Source: Arsenicicoccus cauae (GTDB taxonomy: Bacteria; Actinomycetota; Actinomycetes; Actinomycetales; Dermatophilaceae). Taken from it: a stretch of 64,000 nt of DNA. Made by a program: the position numbers and the translations under genes. Positions 36,519-45,063 of this stretch are shown one piece after another. The DNA lies in contig NZ_WLVL01000037.1 in assembly GCF_009707125.1 (NCBI RefSeq), forward strand, positions 269,325 through 333,324. Direction: 5' to 3'. How positions within the stretch are numbered: position 1 is the first letter of the stretch; each line of letters begins with the position of its first letter. A model generated the notes under the pieces. That model ran no database searches and was not told where the DNA came from. It saw only the letters and a program-made list of their open reading frames with translations.

Positions 36519-37300
36519 GCGGCGGCGCCTCGGCCCTGACGGGCCGGACCGCGGTCGTGACGGGCGGCGGCGGACCGCTCGGTCGCACCTTGTGCGCCGC
36601 TCTCGCCGAGGGGGGTGCCCGGGTGGTCGTGGTCGACCGCGACGGCGGTCTCGTCGACCAGGCCCTGGCCGAGCTGCCTGACGGCGACCACCGTGGTGTC
36701 ACGGCGGACCTGCTCGACGCCGACGCCCTGGGGTCGGTGGTGTCGCAGGTCGAGCGGCTGGGCGCGTGCGACGTGCTCGTCAACAACGCCGCCTTCACCG
36801 GCACCTCGGGCGTGCCCGGCTACGCCGTCCCGTTCGAGGAGCAGACCGATGACGCCTTCGAGCTGGCCCTGCGGCTCAACCTCACCGTCCCCTTCAGCCT
36901 GACCCGGCGGCTGCTCCCGCTCCTGCGACGCACCGGTCACGGCAGCGTCGTCAACGTCTCCAGCATCTACGGCCTGGTCGGCCCCAACATGGGCCTGTAT
37001 GCCGGGACCGTCATGGGCAACCCCGCGGCATACGGGGCCTCCAAGGGCGGGATCGCCCAGCTGACGCGCTATCTCGCCACCGTGCTGGCCCCCGAGGTCC
37101 GGTGCAACGCCTTCGCGCCGGGCGGGATCGCGCGCGGCCAGGCCGACGAGTTCGTGGAGCGCTACGAGGGCCTGACCCCGTTGCGCCGCATGGCCACCGA
37201 GGGCGACTTCCGGGGCGTCGTGCGCTGGCTGGCGTCGGACGAATCAGCCTATGTCACAGGACAGGTGATCGCTGTGGACGGGGGCTGGACCGCCTGGTGA
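36515..37300 (+). CDS. ptmA: Short-chain dehydrogenase (PtmA-like)
   Basis: A 261-aa classical SDR: TAVVTGGGGPLGRTLCAALA, DVLVNNAAFTG, the catalytic serine in VVNVSSIYGLVGPNMG and YxxxK in AAYGASKGGIAQL. The C-terminal FRGVVRWLASDESAYVTGQV is usual for SDRs. PtmA is the third gene of the Campylobacter ptmF-legF-ptmA row, where it takes part in supplying the GDP-sugar precursor. The ATG overlaps legF (ATGA). Its 3' end overlaps the convergent acyltransferase gene by 47 bp, so both cannot be changed independently there. The exact reaction is unproven. Confidence 0.82.
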   Translation: MSGGASALTGRTAVVTGGGGPLGRTLCAALAEGGARVVVVDRDGGLVDQALAELPDGDHRGVTADLLDADALGSVVSQVERLGACDVLVNNAAFTGTSGVPGYAVPFEEQTDDAFELALRLNLTVPFSLTRRLLPLLRRTGHGSVVNVSSIYGLVGPNMGLYAGTVMGNPAAYGASKGGIAQLTRYLATVLAPEVRCNAFAPGGIARGQADEFVERYEGLTPLRRMATEGDFRGVVRWLASDESAYVTGQVIAVDGGWTAW

Positions 37301-38408
37301 CCAGCGGGCGCAGGGCGTTGCGGACCCGACCGAAGTGGCGCTCGAACGACCACCACCAGAGCAGGCCCGCCCCGTTGCCCGCGGCCACGAGCAGGACGTA
37401 GAGCTCCGGCCCCGTCACGCGCCCCTCGACGAGGTGCACCAGCCAGATCATGACCGAGAAGTGCACGAGGTACAGCGAGTAGGAGAACTCCGAGACGAAG
37501 GCCACCGGCCTGCGCACGGGGCCGAGGACCGCGGACCAGTCGAGCATGTGGAAGCCCGACACGACGGCGACGCCGGTGAGCACGCACACGGTGGGGGCGT
37601 AGACGCCGAGGTGGACGACGTCGAAGCACCACCACAACCACAGGACGGTCAGCAGCGTGAGGCCGGCGTGCACGGACCGCGGGATCGCCTGCATCGCGGG
37701 TGCCCACCAGGCGTACGCGAAGCCGACCAGCCAGGCGAGCATCAGCCCGCTGCCTCCCTCCACGGTCCCGAGGACCGTCGCCGCCGCGAAGACCAGCGCG
37801 GGCAGGGCCAGCAGGCCGCGAGCGGTCGTGGGCCGGTGCAACAGCACCAGGGCGACCACCCCGAACCCGACGTAGATCCACCACTCGAGGGCGACCGTCC
37901 ACCAGGGGGCGGCGCTGCCGAGGGATCGCGCCGCGAGCGGCTGGCCGGTGGCGGCGGCCGCCTGGCGCAGCACCGCGTTGTCCTGAAGCATCAGCAGGTT
38001 GCTCACCACGGTGGTGAGGTCGTGACGAAGGACGATGAAGCGCGAGGTGGCCCCGCCGGAGAAGACGAGCCGGTCGATGAGCACGACGGCGACCATGGCG
38101 GGCAGCAGCGGGGTGAAGATGCGGGCCCACCGGTCCACCAGGTACGCCCGGAAGCCGTAGGCAGGGTCCCGACGCCGTCGCTGCACCGACATGGTGATCA
38201 GGTAGCCCGACAGCACCAGGAAGATCACGACGCCGTAGGACTGGACGTGGAACTGGTCCGGGCGGGCGCCCAACCGGCCGTCCGTCCCGCGGACGGCGAA
38301 CAGCACCGGGAAGGCCAGCACGGCGGCGTGGCCCAGGACGACGAGCTGCGCGGACAGACCCCGGACCGCGTCGAAGTAGCTCATCTGGTGCCTGAGTCCC
38401 GAGGTCAT
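37254..38408 (-). CDS. Membrane acyltransferase, family 3 (OafA/OatA-like)
   Basis: A 384-aa polytopic protein with about ten spans. MSYFDAVRGLSAQLVVLGHA carries the His of acyltransferase-3 enzymes, VVIFLVLSGYLITMSV and YSLYLVHFSVMIW are family motifs, and EWWIYVGFG replaces the usual EFWFY-like block. No SGNH domain follows, so it is a compact acetyl/acyl transferase. Next to the nonulosonate genes it probably O-acylates a cell-surface sugar. The ATG at 38408 is used; a GTG or a later Met (MSYFDAV) is possible. It is convergent with ptmA, overlapping it by 47 bp, and divergent from the secreted propeller gene. Confidence 0.82.
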   Translation of the reverse strand: MTSGLRHQMSYFDAVRGLSAQLVVLGHAAVLAFPVLFAVRGTDGRLGARPDQFHVQSYGVVIFLVLSGYLITMSVQRRRRDPAYGFRAYLVDRWARIFTPLLPAMVAVVLIDRLVFSGGATSRFIVLRHDLTTVVSNLLMLQDNAVLRQAAAATGQPLAARSLGSAAPWWTVALEWWIYVGFGVVALVLLHRPTTARGLLALPALVFAAATVLGTVEGGSGLMLAWLVGFAYAWWAPAMQAIPRSVHAGLTLLTVLWLWWCFDVVHLGVYAPTVCVLTGVAVVSGFHMLDWSAVLGPVRRPVAFVSEFSYSLYLVHFSVMIWLVHLVEGRVTGPELYVLLVAAGNGAGLLWWWSFERHFGRVRNALRPLVTRRSSPRPQRSPVL

Positions 38409-38495
38409 GGCCGACACCCTAACGAGCGCCCCGCGACACCCCGGCCAACAACTCTCGCCGGCCGCCTGCCAGAATTCTCCCAGGGATGACACTAT

Positions 38496-38520
38496 GTAAT
38501 CATTCATCACTCGTAGTAAC
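38496..38520 (+). promoter_or_regulatory. GTAAT...GTAAC repeat upstream of the secreted propeller gene
   Basis: GTAAT at 38496-38500 and GTAAC at 38516-38520 lie 10-35 nt before the start region, in an AT-rich pocket. The same kind of element precedes the SpoIID gene. The function is unproven; the sequence may also include part of the promoter. Confidence 0.3.
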
Positions 38521-38530
38521 AAGGGGAGAT

Positions 38531-40798
38531 ATGCATCAGCGTCATCGCCTGCAGCGCGGGAGGTCCCGCCTGGGCCTCGCCATCGCCGGTTCGCTCGTCG
38601 TCGCGCTCGGCGCGCCCACCGTCGGGCTCGCCTCCGCCGTCGATGGTCACGACAAGGTCAGGGACCGGATGACGACGTCGTCGTCGCACGAGCGGCTCCG
38701 ACCCGCACCGGCGCGGCCGTCCACCGCCCCCGAGACCGTCGACGTCACTTCCGGTCGCCTGCAGCAGAGCCCCGCCGCACGCAAGTCGAGCGGCACCACG
38801 CAGGGCTCGGCCCGCGCCACCACCGCGGCGGTCAGCCCGCAGTGCGCGGCGCTCGAGATCGACCTCTCCCAGCTGCGCGACCGCACCGCGCTGCTGTGGA
38901 AGCCCTCGGCCGCCCCGACCGGCAGCATCACGGTGCAGCGCCGCATCTCGACCGGCACCCAGTGGCGCACCGTGACGGTGGCCGCGGGGGCCACCGGCAT
39001 CGCCGTCGACCGAGACACGGCCCCGAACGCCCCGGTGGCGTACCGCCTGGTGGTGCCCTTCTCCACCGGGACGCAGACCTGCGTCTTCGCCGACCCGAGC
39101 GGCACCCCGGTCGACGGCCTGGCGATGTTCGAGGACGCCGGTCGCGGCACGCCCGACCTCGCCGTGTCGACGTGGGACAACGGCCCCCTGCTCATGCAGA
39201 ACGACACCTCGGCCGGGATCCCCGTGGGCTCCGACGCCGGCACGGAGACCCCGGCGTTCTCGCCCGACGGCATGTGGCTCGCGGTCACCCGCGCCAACGC
39301 CGACCAGGGCGGTGACCTGGTCCTGCGTCGCGCGGACGGCACCGGGGCCGTGACCGCCGTCTCCGCCGGCGGGACGGACTACCACTCCGAGCCGTCCTTC
39401 TCCCCCGACGGGCGCAAGCTCCTGTGGACGGTGTACGACAGCCAGGGCATGCCCCTGCGCACGATGGTGCGGGTCCTCGACACCGGTGCCACGACCACCG
39501 TCCCGCGCCCCACGGGCAGCGTCGTGCCGGAACGCTCCACCTTCCTCGCGGACGGCACCACCGCGGTCGGCGTGCGCTACGCCGCCGACGGCTCGAGCGT
39601 CCTGGTGCGCACGAGCACTGCCACCGGCGCGCAGTCCACCCTCGGCGCGCCCGGCGCCTATGACGTGTCGGTCGCCCCGAACGGCGCGATCCTGGCCGCC
39701 GTCCGCAACACGGGCCGGTCGTCCTCCCTCGTCGTCGTCAGCGCCACGGGCGAGGCGACGGTCCGGTGGCGGGGCGTCGTCGGCCAGCAGGTGTCCAACC
39801 CGCGCCTCACCCAGGACCGCCAGGCCTACTACCTGCGCATCGACACCGACCCCACGCCGGCCGAGACGGGGAACGGCGACGCCTACACCGGCATCTACCG
39901 GCTGAGCGGCACCACCCCCGAGCTGACCCGGGCCGGTGCCTCCGTCGCCGACCCGCAGGCCATCGCCAAGTACTTCGACGTGCGCCAGACTTCGCCGAAG
40001 TCGACCTCCGACTTCACCGGGGACGGCTACAACGACGTGGTGGCCAAGGACGCCTCGGGGACCTTGTGGCTCTACCGCAACAGCACCAACCCCCAGGCGC
40101 CGCTGTCGGCCGGCCGCACGTCGCTCGGGTCGGGTTGGGGGATCTACAACCACGTGTTCTCGGTCGGCGACTGGGACGGCGACGGGCACGGCGACCTCGC
40201 CGCACGTGAGCCCAACGGTGCCCTGTGGCTCTACCGCGGCAACGCGGCAGGTGGCCTGCAGGCGCGACTGTCGCTCGGCGGGGGCTGGCAGCAGTACGTC
40301 CCGGCCTTCGGGGGCGACTGGAACGGCGACACCAAGCCCGACCTCGTCGCTCGCGACGCCGCCGGGGTCCTGTGGCTGTACCCCGGCAACGGCAAGGTGA
40401 GCTCGCCCGGCGCAGGCATGTTCCTCCCTCGCAAGGCCCTGTCCAGCGGGTGGGGCGCCTTCGACGTGATCCTGGGGATCGGCGACGCGAGCTATGACAA
40501 CCACTTCGACCTGCTGGCCCGCAACCGCGCCGACGGGACCCTTCGTGTCTACACCTCTCAGGGGGTCGCCGCCGGTTCCTTCAAGAGCGTGTACGACCCG
40601 CTCCCGGGCGGCAGCCTCGGCGGTCTCTCGCAGATCACCGCCCCCGAGCGATTCACGGGGTGGTACGCGAGCGCCCTGATGATGGCCAAGGACGGCGTCC
40701 TTCGTGACGTCCCCTTCGTCGACGAATCGCTGCTCGGATGGACGAGCTACCAGCAGCAGGTGGGCTCGGGGGGCCTGGCCTACGTCTGGCAGTCCTGA
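38531..40798 (+). CDS. Secreted TolB/WD-like and FG-GAP (VCBS) repeat protein
   Basis: A 755-aa exported protein with a signal peptide (RLGLAIAGSLVVALGAPTVGLASA). The middle (residues 200-480) has TolB-like beta-propeller repeats (TPAFSPDGMWLAVTR, EPSFSPDGRKLLWTV). The C-terminal third has FG-GAP repeats with calcium-type loops: DFTGDGYNDVVAKD, DWDGDGHGDLAARE, DWNGDTKPDLVARD. Such proteins bind ligands or cell-surface glycans; no catalytic motif is seen. The ATG at 38531 has AGGGGAG upstream. It is divergent from the acyltransferase and ends before a strong hairpin. Its position beside the nonulosonate locus hints at a link with the surface glycan, but this is only context. Confidence 0.85.
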   Translation: MHQRHRLQRGRSRLGLAIAGSLVVALGAPTVGLASAVDGHDKVRDRMTTSSSHERLRPAPARPSTAPETVDVTSGRLQQSPAARKSSGTTQGSARATTAAVSPQCAALEIDLSQLRDRTALLWKPSAAPTGSITVQRRISTGTQWRTVTVAAGATGIAVDRDTAPNAPVAYRLVVPFSTGTQTCVFADPSGTPVDGLAMFEDAGRGTPDLAVSTWDNGPLLMQNDTSAGIPVGSDAGTETPAFSPDGMWLAVTRANADQGGDLVLRRADGTGAVTAVSAGGTDYHSEPSFSPDGRKLLWTVYDSQGMPLRTMVRVLDTGATTTVPRPTGSVVPERSTFLADGTTAVGVRYAADGSSVLVRTSTATGAQSTLGAPGAYDVSVAPNGAILAAVRNTGRSSSLVVVSATGEATVRWRGVVGQQVSNPRLTQDRQAYYLRIDTDPTPAETGNGDAYTGIYRLSGTTPELTRAGASVADPQAIAKYFDVRQTSPKSTSDFTGDGYNDVVAKDASGTLWLYRNSTNPQAPLSAGRTSLGSGWGIYNHVFSVGDWDGDGHGDLAAREPNGALWLYRGNAAGGLQARLSLGGGWQQYVPAFGGDWNGDTKPDLVARDAAGVLWLYPGNGKVSSPGAGMFLPRKALSSGWGAFDVILGIGDASYDNHFDLLARNRADGTLRVYTSQGVAAGSFKSVYDPLPGGSLGGLSQITAPERFTGWYASALMMAKDGVLRDVPFVDESLLGWTSYQQQVGSGGLAYVWQS

Positions 40799-40807
40799 CG
40801 ACGGCAC

Positions 40808-40850
40808 CCGCAGGTGGGGCTCCCGCGACGTGCGCGGGCCCCACCTGCGG
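40808..40850 (+). terminator. Hairpin after the propeller gene
   Basis: CCGCAGGTGGGG and its complement (40839-40850) form a 12-bp stem, with a further CCCGCG/CGCGGG stem inside. A strong rho-independent-like structure 10 bp after the stop. Confidence 0.7.
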
Positions 40851-40904
40851 CGTACCCCACCTGACCCCGAGCGCCCTGCGCGGGGGCCCGGGTGTCCCGG
40901 GCGG

Positions 40905-41153
40905 ACGTGACCCGCGATGAATCCGACGGCGGTCGGATCGAACGGGCTGGAGAAGTGGATCATCCCGTGCTCGCGGACCCGGTCGAAGATCGGCTGGGGC
41001 CACTCCCAGGGCGTGTGCGCCTCCTGGTAGATCTGGTGGAGGTTGCGCCCGCTCGAGCTGGCCGTTGTGGTTGCCGGACATCTCGGCGATCACGCAGGGA
41101 GCGTGGTCCCGGTCGATGACGTGCCGGCCGATGCTGATGGGGGTGGAAGTCAT
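40905..41153 (-). pseudogene. Broken pseudaminic acid synthase gene (pseI relic)
   Basis: From ATG 41153 the minus strand reads 32 codons ending in PCVIAEMSGNHNGQLERA, the opening of PseI (NeuB family). At about 41046 the reading frame changes, and NLHQIYQEAHTPWEW plus GMIHFSSPFDPTAVGF follow in another frame, which are PseI residues that in intact enzymes lie about 60 residues further on. So an internal deletion with frameshift has removed the VKLQTY part, and everything after FDPTAV is lost. Only about a quarter of a normal 350-aa enzyme is left. The intact legI at 32858-33928 is a separate gene. Synthesis of pseudaminic acid is not possible from this locus. Confidence 0.85.
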
Positions 41154-41248
41154 GCGCCTAGGCTCCGAGCGTGCGCGACCACGGACGGCATCCGGCCTCC
41201 CGGTCGCGGGTCGGCGACCCCGGTCGACAGCTGACCGTCCGGCGGGGC

Positions 41249-42697
41249 TCAGGAGACGGTGGCCCAGGTGAGCAGGACGTACTTGAGGACGGCCAGGGCG
41301 CAGGCTCCCACGACCAGGCCCACGACCCATCTGGCGGCGACCCGCCCGTCGTCGGCCCCTGTCGCGCCATCACCGACGAGGCGTGCCGGCAGCAGCGCCC
41401 GGAGGCACAGCAGAGCCGGCAGCAGGAGCGGGTAGAAGTAGCGGCCCTGAACGCCTGCCACGGCCCACAGCCCGACTGGGGTGAACGAGAGGTACAGCGC
41501 TCCGAAGATCAACGCTCCCGAGGCGGCGACGACCAGCGCGACCGTCGCCAGCCGAGCGCGGCTGACGACCGGCCGGGGCGCCAGGAACCACGCCAGGGCG
41601 AGCGCCATCAGCACCAGGATCATGGCGCCTCCCGAGCCCTCCACCTGGTAGCCGGTCTGCACGAAGAGCTCGCGGAGGTACTTGGGGGTGCTGTCCGCGA
41701 GGGTGCGGTACGCGATCCGCACCATCTCGGGGAGGTGCCCCAGGACGAAGGCGCGCTGGTCGTCCGGACGCACGGCCGTCGGGTCCCGGGGGTCCCAGAC
41801 CACCCCCATCCCCGCTGTGGTGCCCGCAGCCAGCGACAGCCACCCGACGGACACGGCCAGGGACGTCCCCACGACCCCGGCACCTACGGCTCGGGAGGGG
41901 CCGCGCCCGGTCGCGCTCCGCCGCCAGGCCAGCCTGGACGCCGGGACCACGAGCAGCAGCAGGGCCATCGGCGCGTATGTCGGCTTGGCCACGCCGACGA
42001 GGAGCACGCTGAGGGCCAGGGCCCAGGTGGCGGCGCGCGAGGGCGGGGAGTCGGTCAGCGTGAGCCGCACGAAGGACGCCGCCAGCACGAGGGTGACGGC
42101 GTTGGTCATGGTGTCCGCGGAGACGGTCGCGGCCTGGAAGATGACGCTGGGCAGGCAGGCCACCACGGCGGCGAGGTACTCCCAGCCTGTGCCCCGCAGG
42201 AGCCGGACGGCCAGCGCGCCGGCGACCGCCGCGGTCAGGACCCCGAGCAGCCGCGCGACCAGGATGGTCCCTCCCACGTCGAGGCCGGCCAGCCTGGACG
42301 TCCACAGCCCGACCACGGCCGGCGCATAGCTGGTCGGCGCGTAGGCCGCCGTGTTGACGAACTTGGCCTCGGTGGTCTCGGTGCCGACGGGAGCGTCCAG
42401 CAGGGGGCGGCGCGCGTCGGGGTTGCCCATGACCGGACCGCGCTGGGGCTTGGACCACTGTCGCGCGGTGCCGGAGTCGGCGAGCCGGACGAAGGACGCA
42501 GGCACCTGGCCGCCGTAGCGGGGAATCGGACCGCGCTCCTCCAGCCGCTGCGGCACCCAGCCCCCCGTCGAGACCTGGTAGGCCCGGAACAGGTGGGCGG
42601 CCTCGTCCGCGCCCCAGACCTGGGGCTGGGCCACGGCGAAGCAGCTGCCCGCGATCGAGATGACCAGGGCGACGAGCAGCGGGAGGGCGCGCCTCAC
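41249..42697 (-). CDS. DUF2142 polytopic membrane protein
   Basis: A 482-aa protein with about 10-12 spans. The first extracytoplasmic loop carries PQVWGADEAAHLFRAYQV, a DEAAH-type acidic motif like that in GT-C transferases, and the family is DUF2142, found in actinobacterial polysaccharide operons. It probably transfers a sugar from a polyprenyl-phosphate donor outside the membrane. The GTG at 42697 overlaps the stop of the upstream membrane-protein gene (GTGA). It is the last gene of an operon with that protein and a GT2 that would make the donor. This is inference from family and context. Confidence 0.8.
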   Translation of the reverse strand: MRRALPLLVALVISIAGSCFAVAQPQVWGADEAAHLFRAYQVSTGGWVPQRLEERGPIPRYGGQVPASFVRLADSGTARQWSKPQRGPVMGNPDARRPLLDAPVGTETTEAKFVNTAAYAPTSYAPAVVGLWTSRLAGLDVGGTILVARLLGVLTAAVAGALAVRLLRGTGWEYLAAVVACLPSVIFQAATVSADTMTNAVTLVLAASFVRLTLTDSPPSRAATWALALSVLLVGVAKPTYAPMALLLLVVPASRLAWRRSATGRGPSRAVGAGVVGTSLAVSVGWLSLAAGTTAGMGVVWDPRDPTAVRPDDQRAFVLGHLPEMVRIAYRTLADSTPKYLRELFVQTGYQVEGSGGAMILVLMALALAWFLAPRPVVSRARLATVALVVAASGALIFGALYLSFTPVGLWAVAGVQGRYFYPLLLPALLCLRALLPARLVGDGATGADDGRVAARWVVGLVVGACALAVLKYVLLTWATVS

Positions 42698-44007
42698 GGC
42701 TGCTCCGATACGGCTGTATGCCGTCGCGACGACCCCACGCGTCGAGAGGCGAGCAGCGTCGCGCCGGCCATGGCCAGGATCCCCGCGGCGCCGGCCATGC
42801 TGCGGTAGGTGAAGAACGCATGGATCTGGCTGTGGTTCTTGAGCACCTCGTACCACACCGGCACGATGGCGGCGCAGACGACCAGCAGCAGCGGCTCCAG
42901 CAACGCGTGGCGCCGGACGAGGCCCACGACCAGCCCGACGACCAGCAGGACCAGGCAGGCCCCGGCGAGGGTGCCGGCGGTGGGCACCTCCATCCAGGTG
43001 CGCCAGTTCTTGAGGACGGCGGCGCCGGGGCTCAGGTCGACGCGGCCCTCCATCGTCCCGCTGAGCCGGCTGCCGCCCACCTCGCTGATCTCACGACGGA
43101 TCGCCCCGAACCCCGAGTGGATCCCGACGATCAGCCACTTGGCCATCCAGGTGGCGCCGTAGCCCACCGCCCACCCGGCTCCGCCGCAGACGAGCCGGCC
43201 GACCCGGCCCCACGCCGTCTCGTCGCGGCGGGCGGTGAGGACGGCGGCCGCCGCGGTGAGGCTCCACGCGAGCCCGGGGTTGGTCAGGAAGTCGATGAAG
43301 ACGTACAGGCCCCCGGACAGCACGGTGAGGGCCAGGAGCCTCGGCACGGGATTGCCCCAGCGGAGCACGACGGCGGCCAGGCCGAGGGCCGCCGCGAGCG
43401 ATAGCGCGTGCGTGTAGGCCAGCGGCGAGGTGACGAGGTTGGTGCCGAGCACGAGCGGGGCGAGGAGCGCGACGGCCGCCAGGCCTCCCCGACGGCGCCG
43501 GACGGCCTCCCACAGGCCCACGACGCTCGCGGCGAGGAGGCCGAAGGACACGAGGCGCGCACCTGCGAGACCCCACAGGGCGATGACCGGGCGGGAGACG
43601 AGGGCATAGCCGTTCCAGTAGCGCGAGTACTCGAGCTTGTGGTCGTGCTCCCCCGGGACGCTGCCCCCATGGGCTGCCAGCTCACGCACCACGCCGGCGC
43701 CTTGGTCGCACGACGGCAGCCGGGGGCTCGAGATGGCGCGCTCGAGGGGAGAGTAGTCACCCCGGATGGCGCTCCCCTGGCTCGCCGCGATGCACTCGGT
43801 GAACCGGTCGAGCCGGCCACCGACGGCGTCACCGAGATAGCTCGGTCCGTACACCCTGCTCGCCACGTCCTGGGAGAGCTTCTGCACCACGACGCGGTTG
43901 GGCGTGGCCATGGCGGCCGTCATACCGACGAGAAGCACCAGGGGCAGCAGGAGCTGCACGGCCAGGGCGGGCCACCCGAGCGCCACGAGCCGCCGGCCGA
44001 GGGTCAT
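42694..44007 (-). CDS. Integral membrane protein of a glycan operon
   Basis: A 437-aa protein with about ten spans and a loop of about 80 aa after the first span (VVVQKLSQDVASRVYGPSYLG onward). I do not recognise a named family; its general plan (large first periplasmic loop, many helices) is that of GT-C-type transferases or of their partners. The ATG at 44007 overlaps the stop of the GT2 gene and its 3' end overlaps the DUF2142 gene, so it belongs to a translationally coupled triple. A role in decorating the same glycan as its neighbours is likely but unproven. Confidence 0.7.
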   Translation of the reverse strand: MTLGRRLVALGWPALAVQLLLPLVLLVGMTAAMATPNRVVVQKLSQDVASRVYGPSYLGDAVGGRLDRFTECIAASQGSAIRGDYSPLERAISSPRLPSCDQGAGVVRELAAHGGSVPGEHDHKLEYSRYWNGYALVSRPVIALWGLAGARLVSFGLLAASVVGLWEAVRRRRGGLAAVALLAPLVLGTNLVTSPLAYTHALSLAAALGLAAVVLRWGNPVPRLLALTVLSGGLYVFIDFLTNPGLAWSLTAAAAVLTARRDETAWGRVGRLVCGGAGWAVGYGATWMAKWLIVGIHSGFGAIRREISEVGGSRLSGTMEGRVDLSPGAAVLKNWRTWMEVPTAGTLAGACLVLLVVGLVVGLVRRHALLEPLLLVVCAAIVPVWYEVLKNHSQIHAFFTYRSMAGAAGILAMAGATLLASRRVGSSRRHTAVSEQP

Positions 44008-44987
44008 GCCGGGTGGCGGGACGAGCCGCGCTCGTCGGCGACGTCTCGCGCCTGTCGGTGACGACGGGGGGCGTCGTAGGACAGGTAGGTCAGCCGGGTC
44101 TGCTCCTGCCGCATGTGCATGATCGAGTCGAGCACGTAGCCGACGAGGAGCACGAGCGCGGCGATGATCATCACCGCCGAGGCGAGGAAGGCCGTCGGGA
44201 AGCGCTCGACCTGGCCGGTGCGCAGGAAGTCGGCGACGACGGGCAGGCCCAGGGCCAGTCCGACAAGCGCGATCAGGCCCGCGACCACGCCGTGGAACAG
44301 CGACGGTCGCTCGCGACGGGCGAGGGTCATGATCAGCCGCAGGATGCGCCAGCCGTCACGATAGGTGCGCAGCTTGCTCTCGCTGCCGGCCGGCCGGTCC
44401 TTGAAGTCGATGGGCACCTCGGCCGAGGGGATGCGCAGGTTGAGCGCGTGGACGGTCATCTCGGTCTCGGTCTCGAACTCCCGCGACAGCGCGGGGAAGG
44501 ACTTGACGAAGCGGCGGGAGAACACGCGGTAGCCGGACAGCATGTCGGTGACCTCGTTGCCGAAGAGCACCCGCACCGCGCCGGTCAGCATCTTGTTGCC
44601 GGTCGCGTGCCCGGGGCGGTAAGCGCCCTCGACGGTCTCGCGGCGAGCGCCGAGCACGTGGTCGTAGGGGCCCTCGAAGAGCAGGTCCACTAGGTCGCGC
44701 GCCCGGGACGCGTCGTAGGTGTCGTCACCGTCGATGATCAGCAGCGCGTCGGCCTCCACGTCGGCGAAGGCCCGCCGGATGACATTGCCCTTGCCCTTGC
44801 GCGGCTCGCTGCGCACGATCGCGCCGGCCTCGCGAGCCACCTCGGCGGTGCGGTCCGTCGAGTTGTTGTCGTAGACGTAGATCTCGGCCTCGGGCAGCGA
44901 CGCGCGCAGGTCGGTGACGACCTTGGCGATCGCGGACTCCTCGTTGTAGCACGGGACGACACAGGCGATGCGGGGGGCGGAGGTCAC
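44004..44987 (-). CDS. Polyprenyl-phosphate sugar transferase-like GT2 with two C-terminal spans
   Basis: A 327-aa GT2 with IACVVPCYNEESAIAKVV, VYDNNSTDRTAEVA, KGKGNVIRRAF and the metal site IIDGDDTYD, followed by two membrane segments (LFHGVVAGLIALVGLALGLP and AFLASAVMIIAALVLLVGYV). This is the layout of GtrB/DPM-type enzymes that charge polyprenyl phosphate with a sugar. GTG 44987 is used as start since TATGCT ends 7 nt before it; an in-frame ATG at 44999 overlaps that hexamer. First gene of the operon with two GT-C-like membrane proteins, so it probably makes their donor. Confidence 0.85.
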   Translation of the reverse strand: MTSAPRIACVVPCYNEESAIAKVVTDLRASLPEAEIYVYDNNSTDRTAEVAREAGAIVRSEPRKGKGNVIRRAFADVEADALLIIDGDDTYDASRARDLVDLLFEGPYDHVLGARRETVEGAYRPGHATGNKMLTGAVRVLFGNEVTDMLSGYRVFSRRFVKSFPALSREFETETEMTVHALNLRIPSAEVPIDFKDRPAGSESKLRTYRDGWRILRLIMTLARRERPSLFHGVVAGLIALVGLALGLPVVADFLRTGQVERFPTAFLASAVMIIAALVLLVGYVLDSIMHMRQEQTRLTYLSYDAPRRHRQARDVADERGSSRHPA

Positions 44988-44994
44988 GACGGCC

Positions 44995-45000
44995 AGCATA
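44995..45000 (-). promoter_or_regulatory. -10 element TATGCT for the GT2-membrane protein operon
   Basis: TATGCT on the minus strand, 7 nt before the GTG at 44987; leaderless start inferred. Confidence 0.45.
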
Positions 45001-45063
45001 GGGCGCGCCGTGCCCGCCGCCGCGTCACCGCGCTGGTGGGGCCGGCGCCGGCGGGGCTGCTGG

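Noticed and set aside
40905..41153. An active second nonulosonate synthase gene
   Set aside because: The reading frame changes and about 60 residues of the barrel plus the whole C-terminal half are missing.
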